Source: Rallus limicola (Eukaryota; Chordata; Aves; Gruiformes; Rallidae). Taken from it: a stretch of DNA of 64,000 nucleotides. The stretch spans positions 3,286,001 through 3,350,000 of the forward strand of contig JAKCOZ010000040.1 in assembly GCA_022605955.1 (NCBI GenBank). Direction: 5' to 3'. A program made the translations under genes and the position numbers. The notes beneath the pieces were generated by a model. The model saw nothing but the letters and a program-made list of their open reading frames with translations, was not told where the DNA came from and searched no databases. Of the stretch, positions 45,764 through 56,245 are shown one piece after another (positions within the stretch are counted from its first letter, which is position 1; each line of letters starts with the position of its first letter).

Positions 45764-48700
45764 CTAGGAGAGGGAAGAAGAGGAGTGTCTCGGGGGAGGT
45801 ACTGTACCCCTCCATGGCCGTGTTGGGGGGGGGAACCTGGAGCTGGCCTGTGAAGCAGACAGTGCCAGCCCCGGGGACTTCCCAAGCATTGGCTCATGCC
45901 AACACCAAGGACAGACTTGGCAAGGCCTCGTTTCCCATTGGTATGTGGGGCTTGGGGGTTTTTGAGGGCTCAGAGTGGTAATTCCACAAGAAATGTTTAG
46001 TGCTTAGCCAAAGTAACACCTGCAAACCCAAACATGCAGCTGCGTTCCAGAGTGTTCCTGGGCCTGCGTGCAGCTGTAAGTACATAGTCAGCTGTTGGAT
46101 GAAATGGGAAAAGTAACACACCCCTCAGTGCTCTCCACCCCTCAGCAGGGACATTTCCTCTTGACTGACTCTGCTCGTGGGGCATTTTCTAACTTCATTC
46201 CCTCCCTTCTCCCATGTGAGAGAACTCCTGCTGCTCCCGTCCCCTTCTCACTGGTGACAGTGCTGGCAGCAGGCTGCAGCAGTCGTGTCTGCAACCAGCA
46301 GCAACCTGTCATGGTGGGTGCCCGTGTTGTCCCGGGCTTGGTGGTCCCCCCTACCCCCCAGCAAGGGATGAGCCCGCTGAGTGGCTGGAACCATAATGAG
46401 CTGGGTGGGAAGGAAAAGCTGGACCCTCCCTGGGCTGGTTTCTCTGCTGAATTAACAGAGGTGTCAATGAGATGGGAGGAAACACAGCGAGTGAAGCAGG
46501 AAACTCACTGCTGGCGCGGACACGTTGCCGGTGTCTCATTCAGAGTCCCTGCCCCTGATTTAGGTTCTGATTATTCTTGTTTCATCTTCCTACACTGCCA
46601 TCATCTACAGGGCAGAGTGAACTTGTGGTGTCTGTGCCCTGCTTTCTTGTGACTTATTAGTCTCCAGAACCTTCTCTCCATTGCACAGAGATGAAAGGTT
46701 TCCCCTGGGTACCTCTGCCAGTTATCACCGAGGATCTTAGTGTGCGCTCCATCTCAGGCAGGTTTGAATGTCACCGCATCCTGCCCAGTTCCTGGAGGCA
46801 TGCCACCAGAAGTGAAAGGGAAGAGATCAGGCCAGACAACTCCCCCTGCTCCATGGCGCATCTTGGAGAGCTGGAGCTGGGGCCATGGTGGGGCTCAGGT
46901 TGTTCTGTGGTTGTGGGAGTGGTTCAGGAGCAGGACATGGCACACAGCTCAGTGCTGTGTGCTCTCCTTTCCGCTGCGGGTTTACCCCTCATGGGAACAG
47001 GTGGAAGAAGATGCTGAACTCTTCCTCTGGGGCACATCAGCTCCTCAACCCTGACTTCAGTTTAGAGCCCAGGTATTAGTGAAGAGCGAGAGCTGTCTCT
47101 TCACACGCTTTCAGCGCAGGATGCTCTTGTCTTAACTGATAATGCTCGCTGTGGTGCTAGTGGGGGACTTTGTTCTGACAGCACATGCTCTCTTAAAATA
47201 GCAACCTGTGTTATTTTTCTTCTCTTTGTTTGCTTTTCCTCTGGCTCCTAGCACTGCTGCCTCACCGCCCACCTCTGTAAATGCGGGATCCTTGGTGCGA
47301 GCCATGTCCCCACACGTCTGCAGGGCTGTGGGTGGTTACTTTTCACCCATCAGACTTTTTGAGGTCCCTCTTTTCCCACAACACAAATGCAGCTGAATTT
47401 CAGTGGAGTTGTTTGTAACGTCTTACCTGAAAAATTAGAGGAAGGGTGAAAACAAGGGTGACCTTGAACTGCTTGCCTGTGGAAGAAGAAGACACTGTGT
47501 CAGTAGCTAAGGGGGGGGGGGGGGGGCAGGTTCCATGTGATGCTTGCTTTGAAAAAGCAGTGGGACCATACTTGACCATGGTGTTCTCACCCCTGCAAAG
47601 CTCCCTGCAGCTGGGGGACCTAAATCCTGATGAAAACATCACCAGGATAGCTCAGGATCACACACCAAGTTACTGTCAGAGCACAGGTTGTGTCAGGAGT
47701 TTGGCCCCTCCAGTTCCACCTGTACAGGCTGGTAGCAGAGGGCAGAGATCTTGTGCACAGGGTGCCCATTTTATTTTCCCTGCAGACAGTCAGCAGCCTG
47801 TCTCCTGTGCCTTGCTCTGAGCTGGGAGGGCACAGCACACTCAGCACAGGTAAAGCCATATGGCTCTGAGAGCAATAAATCTGACCAGCTGTTCCCTGGC
47901 ATGCGGTGACTGGGCTGCAGAACAGGGAAGCTCTGCTCCCCACAGGATGTCCTGAGCTGAGGCTGCCTGAAATTTATTGCTTGTCTCCAAATGTCAGAGT
48001 TGGCTTCTGCTGCCTTTGGATGTGGAGATACCAGATGCTGACAACTGGGAGGAAAAATTAAATTCAGAGCCAGATGTGATGATGGTGAGAGCAATCTCAG
48101 ATAAACAGTTCTTCCTGTGGTTTGCAGAGGCACAGAAGGCAGTGAAAGCTTTTTCTATGCTCTATTTAAAGTGTGTACCAGCACCTACTACGGGCATTGC
48201 GATCGAGAGCTGCTTAAGGTGATCTGGCAGCTGAGAGAGCCCTTGTCTCGGTCCTGCATGAGCTGAAGATGTGTCCTTATTTAGGGGATATTTTTGAGCA
48301 TTGTGCTGCTCATCCCAGTATGACTGGCCAGTTCCCCATGCCGCAGCCCCTCACTTCCCCACTGATATCTGGTCCAAGGCTGGGGCAGAGGCAGGAGATG
48401 CCTTTGGCTTTCAGCTGCCCATGTTTTGTAGGGAGCATGGCTTCCTCCTCCTGGCCTGTCCATTCATTAGTGTGAGTGATTCTTTTGCCTCTTGTGCTTA
48501 GCAGTCTGTTGTACACTGCTCTCTTCTGTTTCCTTGCAGACCCCTCCGTGCCCCTGCCCGCCCTGCCAGCCTCCTGTTCAGGTACTGCACTGGGCCAGGA
48601 TGATGACCTTCTGCTGCTTCAGGTAACTAAAGCCGTGGTGCCAGCATTCGCCCTTTGTCACGTGCAGTAGCATTGTTAATAACAGAAAGAGTTACTTTGG

Positions 48701-51700
48701 TATCTGTGATTGGAGATGCTTGTTTCTATGTGAGGGGTGATGTGTGGGTGAGAGATCCTCAGCCACATGTGAAAACACTCATGCTTATCCCCAGAACTTG
48801 TGTGCGATCTCCCCGCCGCAATTTGTACAAGTTTGTGCCTCGCCTTTACCCCTTATTTTCATCTTTTCTACTTGTGCAGTTATGTTCATACACCCCTGAC
48901 TGTCTCTGAATCCTTCTGGGAACTGTAATAGTGATCATCCTGCAGTTCACAGTCAGGAGCAGAGTGTGCCAAGGTCAGGCTTGAGGGGTAAGGGGGGAAA
49001 ACTTGATGAAAGCTCCTGTCTGTCTGCTCTGTATGCCCATGGATGACAGTCTGACCAGTCCTGGGCTGCAAGGCTGAGCAACTGCTCTGGCCATGTCTCC
49101 CTTGAGGTTGCTGATCTGACTTTTACATAGTAAAGGCAGGAAATACACTGATGACCCATTTCAGCCTCCTGGATGAGTGTTAGTAAACCTAGCTCCTCAT
49201 AAGTGGACAGCCACTGCTACCACCCCATCGTGCCCATGTTGGGTAGAGACTGAGGCCTCAAAGACAAGTAACTTCCTAGAACCTGTATAAAAAGGAGGCA
49301 GGAGAGGTGGCACACTCAGCCCGCAGAAGAGAGGCGCCAGCACAAATCCATCGGTGCCTTACTCTCAGCCTTGTGTGGTTTGTGTTTCTCAGTCCTCCTG
49401 TGCAAAGGACACGATGCTGCCCGGCGCCAGGCTGATGATGCACCAGCGTGGCCACCCCTGGGCACTGCCCCTGGCACAGGATCATCTTCCCCTGCTTCTT
49501 CTGCATCTGTCCTCCCGGCCCCAGCACTAGCCCCTGGTTAACCTGAAGTCAGGAGGGCACAGCACTCCTGGGGTGCTGCTGCCTCCATTTTTTCTTAGCA
49601 CACCAAGAGCCTAACAGAACCATGCTGAAGTGACTCAACAGTCGATACTGAAGCAGTCCAGCTATGTATCATTCCTTTGAAGACCTTCTCACTTTTTTCC
49701 CCTCTTGGTTACTCTGGCAGGTGTCTTAAATGTCAAACTATGTTTCACTATAAAAAAACCCAAACTTGTGCTGTTTATTCCCCTTGTTCTGCCCGCCCCC
49801 CCAGGGTTATGCATTCGCAAAGTCACAACCAGAGAGGCATCAGCATCCCTGCGGTTCTCCTGCACCCGGCTCTTACGTGAGTTCCTGCGTCACCAGTTTT
49901 CCCACAGGCTTCTCCCTGTGCTGCTCTAAAGGGTCCAGGGCAGGAGGGCAGAGGGGGGAGCAGAAGCAAATTCATTTCTGACAGGAAATGAGACGTGCTC
50001 TGGAGTTCAATAGGCAATTTTAGGTACCTTGCTTTACTTTTTCTTTCTTTTCTGTATTTTTTCCCCTCTGGTGGTTCTCTGTTGCAGGTATTTTCCTAAA
50101 GTTTTGTTCCTCAAAATATATATATATATATAAAAACCCCTCTCAAAAGTCCCCACAAACTGTTGAACTGGAAACCTTGTTTATAAAAAGAAAACACAAC
50201 TCCACAGCAGCAAATGAGTCAGACTTGCTATAGAGCCTGGTGCCAGCCCCTGTGACTTGGTGCAATGGCTCTCAAAAGCATGCTCCTGTCCCAGGAACAT
50301 GGGGAAAGGAAAACTGCTCTGTGTGAATGAAAGGGGAAGGGATGCTCTCTGCTCGTGTTGTAGGGCAGGGGCAAAGGGGGCAGCAGCCCTTCATTTAACA
50401 TCCTCCCTCACAGAGGAAGCGCCAGGGCTGGGATTCATCCTGCTGAACACTTCATGCCTGGTTACCAGTTCAGGCTCCCTGGATAGCACAGGGAGAAGAA
50501 ACAGGTGCCCTTGAGGCAGGGCTTGGGTGCTCTGGGGTAGGCAGTGGGTAGGAGCGGCACTCTATGCTGTGGCAGAGGGACAGATGAATCCCATCCAGTT
50601 TATCTGAATCTCCCTCAGCATCAGCAACTAATCTCAGGTAAGATCAGAGATGCTGTAGTAGCACTGACCCCTTGCAGGTATGGCCAGAAAAACCTTCAGA
50701 CAGAAAGAAATACTTGGCAGCAGGAAAAAGGAGCAGAAACACAGCCAGATGTGGTGGCTGAAACCAGCCAAACCCCACCCCATGGAACCAAAGGGCTTCC
50801 TGAGTGGATCAGGATCAGACCCGGGCTGGTGTGGAGCAGTGGCTGCTCACCCCCACTGCTGCTGGGGAGCATGCCAAGTGAACAGCAAGAGTCAGGAATG
50901 CTGTAGGGAGTATGGGCAAAGCCGAGGAAACTGCTCTGGCCAGACCTCCTGGTGAAACAAGATTTTTCTGTTGGTGAGAACTGCAAGGCAGGAGTTTCAG
51001 TCTCGCGCCCCTTAGCACATGTATAGGCAATGAGTAACGTACTGTTTTTGTCTTGAATGTACTGGTTTCTAGTGCCTCATCATCATCATCCTATAATGGG
51101 CTTTTGGGGGAAGAACCAGATGGTTCTGAGAAAAAACTAATCATACATAAATGATATGATGACTATAGGCAGTTTAACGGTTCAGTGCCTGTTTTCCCTT
51201 TCCCCTTGACTTCACGAAACTGGCAGAGGAAAGAGACCATCATCTCAGGAGTGAAGAGACACAGTGAAACCATATCATACTTCGATTTCATGTGTTCATG
51301 GACCACTTTTAGAGAAGAAAATGATCTGCCTCCAACCCTTTTAGGAAATTGTGTCTCAAAAGACATGATAAGCAGTGATGAGCAAGTTAAGAATGAATGG
51401 TTTAAGTGGGTCAGCCATGTTTCCTACCTAACGTTCTAACAAAAACCCAAACCCAATAGATCTCTGCATCTTGAGTGCTATGAAATGTTTCTTTTGGAAT
51501 AGTCCTCTGAAATACAATAGCAGGACAAAAACCCAAAGCAGGATGGTGGTCATACTCTTCTGTTGGGTCCTCACTAATTCTTTCTTTTACCTGTTGTAAT
51601 TAACTTTCACCAGTTAGCTAAAAGTCAGAGTAACAGCCAGCCCCCGAAACACTGAACCCCTCAAGGCACCTGTGTGATGCTGTGGAGGCCAAAAGCTTCA

Positions 51701-53743
51701 GTGAGAAAAGCACGTGGTGAGGGCTCTGCCTGGGCGGTGTGGTGGTTTGGGTGTGGGGAATTCCAGACCTCGGGGATTTTCTAAGCCGTTGCTGCACAGA
51801 GGCAGCCACGAGAGCATTCCCCTTCCCCTCATCACCCAGCTCATACTATGGCACCTAGGGTTTCCAGCCTGCACCCCCGGGGTGTTTGGCACCCCTAGAT
51901 CCTGTCCCTGGTGCAAATGCACCCCAGGCTCCTCTCTTCCCAACTCAGTGTGGGGCTCAGCACTGGCTGCACCACATATCTCTTCACATTCAGACACATG
52001 GAAACCTAATCCCGAAATGGCAGCAGACCTTTCAGGAGGAGAAATCCCTGCCAGGAAAATGAGGAGCAGTCTGGGGGCTGGGGCAATGGGCAAAGATACA
52101 AGATGCATTTTTCCTTGCAGCACCAGACTAATGTGTGATTTGTGAGTCACTTGAGGTTTGTGCATGTTAACGGCTGCAGAAGAGGAGCGGGCAGGACTCC
52201 CCATCCACATGCTGCTGCCTAAAGCACCTGTAAGGAACTGAAGGCTCAAATCTCAGTGAGTCCACAGCCTGTCTCCAGTGTCTGCAGCATGTCACACTGC
52301 ATCTCCACACCTCCCAGCCCAGGGAATCTGCACCTGTCCCAGGTCATTTACAGAGTCACAGCGAATAGACTTTTCATCCTGACAGATTACACATGGACAG
52401 GGCTTCTCTGGAATCAGCTCTGTGGCTGCCATCCCTCCCTTCTCCTCACCCTTATTTCAGCTCCGGCATCCCATCCATCTCCCCACCCTTGTTTCAGCTT
52501 AGACCATGCTCTCTGGCAGGGAGAGGTACTGGCAAGTGATGGGACAAGAGGGAATGGCATCAAGTTGTGCTAGGTGAGGTTTAGATTGGATATTTGGAAA
52601 AACTTCTTCCCAGAGAGGGTTGTCAGGCCTTGGAAGGGCTGCCCAGGGAAGTGGTGGAGTATCCATCCCTGGAGGTACTTAAAAGACAGTTGGATGTGGT
52701 GCTGAGGGACATGGGTTAGTAATGGATGGTAGGTTAGGATGATGGTTGGATTTGATCTGATGGGTCCTTTCCAACCAAGACAGTTCTGTAATTCGTTTGT
52801 TTAATCTGGTTATCAACTAACTTACTCTCCTGAGCTATGCCATTTGTCCCTCTTGCCTGCACATCCCTCAGTCACATGGGGATTATTGTTTGCAAATATT
52901 TGAGCAATAAAAAAATAAAAACAAGTGAAGAAGGAATAAATCAGTCTTAGAGGAAAGAAGAGCCCGCATCTTATCGGCCACATCTCCAACCCACAGTGCC
53001 AGCCCCCTCCTGTGGCTGCCCACCTACTCAAGCTTGTAGAAGTTGGTGCCTGCAGAGCACTGGCTCCAAAAGAACAACAAGAAGTAGCAAAAGGGGTTGG
53101 AAACCTTTAGGAAGAAATGGGAACAAATTGTCTCGTGTCTCCTGGGATAATGGGATGTCACTGAGCCAAAGCAAAGAGGCTTCTGCTGACTTGCTCTTCT
53201 CCACGTGCTTTGTGATGGGGAAGCCTGTGGGAATATTGACCCATCTCAGGGCACTCAGCCATGGCTGAGCCAGCTCTGAGCCAGCAGCCCCCTAATTTGT
53301 GCAGCAAAGTTGGGTTGCTGTAGTGAGATATTCATTAATAGGGACAGTTTGTGCAGGACTGGACAGACTCAGCCAACACATGTTTGCTCCCAATTCCTTG
53401 GTTTATTCACTGAATTAAAACATTGTCAAGGAGGCAGTATTTTCCTCTTTTTTTCTTTAAAAATGAAAAAAGGAAAAAAAGGTGTGAATTATGAGAAGAA
53501 CTCGTTTGCTTCAGGACAGAATCCCCCTCCAAGCCAATATCTGTGTATGTTTCTGAAGCAGCTGATTTGAGATTTTTAACAGCACTGATTTTTGGATAGT
53601 AAATCAGATTAGAGCCTTTAATATTGTTTAAATCCTTGGTGGCCAGTACTTCATCCCAGTGTCCCAGGGCATGAGTTGGGGTATTATTAGCAAAGCAGAA
53701 GACAGAGCCAGAGGCTGCACAAAAGGTACTCACCAGCATCCAT
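44699..53743 (-). CDS. CCR7: CCR7 (C-C chemokine receptor 7), complete, 3 coding exons
   Basis: Class A G-protein coupled receptor for CCL19 and CCL21, guiding dendritic cells and naive lymphocytes into lymphoid tissue. Coding exons: 53743-53734, 47476-47427 and 45763-44699, with phases 1 and 0. Total is 1125 nt, or 374 residues (human 378). Exon structure matches human, where a short first exon, a signal-peptide exon and a large receptor exon are also found. Visible features: cleavable signal peptide (residues 1 to about 20), N-glycosylation sites NNVT, NTT and NHTS, seven membrane segments, DRYFAIVQ at about 151, FQMPYN in helix 6 (CCR7-type, replacing the common CWxP), NPFLYAFIGVKFRNDL at the end of helix 7, and the extracellular Cys pairs (about C46 with the CEES Cys, and C127 with the RCSII Cys). 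The tail ends ETTTTFSP exactly as in human. Identity of the gene is essentially certain. Confidence 0.98.
45764..47426 (-). other. CCR7: CCR7 intron 2
   Basis: 1.66 kb intron bounded by GTAAGA and CTCCTAG. No other exon is supported within it. Confidence 0.9.
47427..47476 (-). CDS. CCR7: CCR7 coding exon 2 (signal peptide)
   Basis: Fifty bases encoding GKQFKVTLVFTLPLIFQ, parallel to human GKPMKSVLVVALLVIFQ. Acceptor CTTCCACAG, donor GTAAGA. The upstream pyrimidine tract contains a run of 16 C on the minus strand (47511-47526). Confidence 0.93.
47511..47526. repeat. G16/C16 homopolymer
   Basis: Sixteen uninterrupted G on the plus strand, hence C16 in the CCR7 intron 1 acceptor region. Confidence 0.95.
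49287..49294 (+). promoter_or_regulatory. TATA-like motif, plus strand, inside CCR7 intron 1
   Basis: A strong TATAAAAAGG match on the strand opposite to CCR7. No start-site evidence exists, and the following sequence shows no clear exon donor. It could be chance. Confidence 0.15.
50116..50132. repeat. (TA)n microsatellite
   Basis: About eight TA units in CCR7 intron 1. Confidence 0.9.
52560..52796 (+). mobile_element. CR1 LINE 3'-end fragment
   Basis: Starts GTGAGGTTTAGATTGGATAT, the familiar CR1 3' region. It continues through CTGCCCAGGGAAGTGGTGGAG and CATCCCTGGAGGTACTTAAA and ends with TTCCAACCAAGACAGTTCTG. 5'-truncated, plus orientation, in CCR7 intron 1. Confidence 0.92.
53734..53743 (-). 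CDS. CCR7: CCR7 coding exon 1 (10 coding bases)
   Basis: ATGGATGCTG followed by donor GTGAGT, giving Met-Asp-Ala and a split Gly codon, equivalent to human MDLG. Phase 1 matches exon 2. A TATA box sits about 115 bases upstream, which supports this as the true first exon. Confidence 0.88.
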
Positions 53744-53830
53744 GGTTCTGCTTCAGTCAGAGATGGAGTCACAAGCTCAGCAGTAGAATCACATATTCCA
53801 GCACAGCCCCACCAGGCTGCAGCTCCTGCC
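53744..53830 (-). other. CCR7: CCR7 5' UTR (inferred)
   Basis: From an expected start about 27-30 bases downstream of the TATA box to the ATG. About 87 bases, unspliced. Confidence 0.55.
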
Positions 53831-53856
53831 AGAGACCCTCTTTGGGATATTCTGAC

Positions 53857-53863
53857 TTTTATA
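53857..53863 (-). promoter_or_regulatory. CCR7: TATA box of the CCR7 promoter
   Basis: TATAAAA on the minus strand. A TGATGTCAC bZIP-like site lies near 53901-53909, about 40 bases upstream. Placement relative to exon 1 is what a focused TATA promoter needs. Confidence 0.6.
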
Positions 53864-54680
53864 CTTCCTGCCCCTCTGCAAAACCTCATGGGACACTATG
53901 ATGTCACATCTCAGTATGTGACTTGAAAGATGTAGCGCCAGGCTGCCTCCCGGTGACGGTGACTGGGCTTTCAGGTGCACGCTTCCTCATCATGGGCAGC
54001 AAAAGCTGAGGAAAGCTTTTCTTACCAGACCTGCTGAAATGGGTTCTGCTTTTTGCACTGACACATGAGAAATTATGGTGAAGTGACAGCAAGGAAGCAT
54101 CCCTTTTCTTGTTACCTCCTCTCTGCAGCAGATCCTGCTACATCTGCCAGAGCATCCACCAGACCCTGTGGGAAGCAGGGAAGATCCCATGTCCTCCACC
54201 AGACCCTTTCTGGGGAATGGGTTCAGCTACCACATGACAAATCTCAGCGTGCAGGGTGGCCATCAGCCAGCATCCCTTTGCCCTTCTCCCCCACACTCAC
54301 AGCATCCCCTCCAAAATACCAGCAGTTCAACCAAGTACTTGGACTTCCCCCTCCCCCCCCACCCTTTCTGCTTTTTGGTCTTTTTATGTTACCATTTGCT
54401 CAGTGTCAGCATGCACCATGTTCCTCAAAAGGCTTTTATAGTCCCATGTCATGTTACTGCAGAACTTTCAGACCTCAGGATCAGTGTGGGGAGGACCTGC
54501 AGCGCACTTGGCTCTGGTCCCTGCCTCAGCAGGAAGTCACCACATCCCTGTTCCTAAACGGATCAGCTTCGTTACACACCAGTGGCTTTTGCTTAGTGGC
54601 TGTCCAGCGTGGTCCCTGCACTTGAAAAGGGCTCCTTCCACAGCAACACCCATCAGCTCCTCTTGAACACACTTTCCTTC

Positions 54681-55260
54681 ACAGAATCATAGAATCCCAG
54701 ACAGCATTAAGTGGGAAGGGACCTTCCAAGGCCATCTAGTGCCACCCCACAGTGAGCAGGGACATCTTCAATAGAGCAGGTTGCTTAGAGTCCGCCCCAT
54801 CCAGCCTGACCCTGAATGTCTCCAGGGGCCTCCACCCCTCTCTGGGGCAGCCTGTGGCAGTGACCCACCACCCTCAGAGTGAAGAACTTTTCCCTAACAC
54901 CCAACCTCAATCTGCCCTTTTCGAGTTTAAACCATCCCCCCCTTGTCCCATCACTCCATGCCCTTGGGAACAGTTCTTCCCCAGCTTTCCTACAGGCACC
55001 TTTCAGGGACTGGGAGGCTGCTGTAAGGTTCCCCCAGAGCCTTCTCTTCTCCAGGCTGAACCAGCCCAGCTCTCAGCCTGGCTTCAAAGGAGAGGTGCTC
55101 CAGCCCTTGGATCATTTTTGTGGCCTCCTCTGGACTTGCCCCAACAGGTCCATGTCCTTCTTGTGCTGAGGGCTCCAGAGCTGGATGCAGTATTCCAGGT
55201 GAAGTCTTACCAGAGCAGAGCACAGGGGAGCACTCCCCTCTCTCCATCTGATTCCAGGGT
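54681..55260 (-). mobile_element. CR1 LINE fragment, reverse orientation
   Basis: Left end is the reversed CR1 terminus (CACAGAATCATAGAATCCCAG). It continues with GTGGGAAGGGACCTTCCAAG, then the CAGCCTGACCCTGAATGTCTCC and AGCTGGATGCAGTATTCCAG blocks of the 3' part of the element. About 580 bases, 5'-truncated; the right boundary is approximate. A plus-strand frame of 238 codons (54752-55468) is an antisense reading of it. Confidence 0.92.
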
Positions 55261-56104
55261 GACTCAAGGCATTTACTCTGGCACCTCATCCTCTCCCTCT
55301 CATCTTCTCCCTGCAATATATCAGTGCTGTCACTGCAGCTGGGACAGATGGAAGGATGAAGCATCACAGGCTGGATCCCAGACAGAGCTCACCTGTCCCA
55401 TCTTCATTCAGGCTCAGGTGGAGATAATGCACTTACCATGTCAGACAAATAATGTGGTGATTTCGTAGCCATTGTAAAAGGCAGTCATGCCAGACAGCCA
55501 CCCTCTGGCTGTAATGAATCACCATCCTTTTCAGAGTAATCAGTCTCTTCATTATCTGACATGGGATACTTACTATAAAGAGCTGATAAGATGCAATAAA
55601 TGAGTCAATTGGTTAGTCAGCACCAGCCCCTCAGCATCCAGCTGCTTGCATTGCCTTCAGCAACAGCATCCAGCTGCTGCAAGTGCCTCCAGCCAGCTCC
55701 CCAGCTGAAATCCTGCTGTAAGCAGTGTCTTTCCTGAAATGTCACAACCACTCAATGTCTGGGAGTTGGTGGCTCTCGGGAAGAGTAAACGTTCCTCACT
55801 GCTGGGAAGAGCTGCCCTGTTTCCCTCTAGCAGAGTTCAGTGCAGGGTGTGAAGATCAGTGCTAGGGAGTGGAGGTTTTGCGGTGTTAAAAATAAAATAG
55901 GAAAAAACCTTTTAACACTATTTTAGGCCGATGTAATGGTTGAGCACAGCCAAAACAAGACTGCAGGAGAACTCAAGAATGTTCAAAGTTTGACCTGAAA
56001 ACTGCTAATGTGTTGGTGCCACTGGTTCTATCTGGTTTCACAGAAAGTGACCTGCTCTTCTCTGCTGTTCACTTTCTCTTTCCCCTTTCCTTTTCCATAC
56101 CGAG

Positions 56105-56245
56105 CCTTACTGACTTCAAGAACCATCTGGACAATGCCCTCAATCTTGTGCTCTGACTTGGCTGGCCCTGTGTGGAGCTAGGAGCTGGGCTTGATGATCC
56201 ATCTGGATCCCTTCCAGCTCAGGAGATTCTGTGGTTCTCCGATTA
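56105..56245 (+). mobile_element. CR1-like 3'-end remnant
   Basis: Degenerate match running from TTCAAGAACCATCTGGACAATG to CTTCCAGCTCAGGAGATTCTGTGGTTCT, the end of a plus-oriented CR1 copy. Confidence 0.75.

Larger units (their letters stand above)
47477..53733 (-). other. CCR7: CCR7 intron 1
   Basis: 6.3 kb intron. It contains the C16 run, a (TA)n repeat, a plus-oriented CR1 3' end, and several plus-strand exon-like segments of low confidence (48004-48090, 48541-48623, 49804-49876). Confidence 0.85.

Noticed and set aside
50575..50955. Exon-like pieces leading into a Cys-rich frame
   Set aside because: The first piece and the following frame can be joined, but the product matches no known Cys-rich family and the second part has no good exon end.
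54752..55468. 238-codon plus-strand ORF
   Set aside because: Antisense reading of a reversed CR1 fragment.
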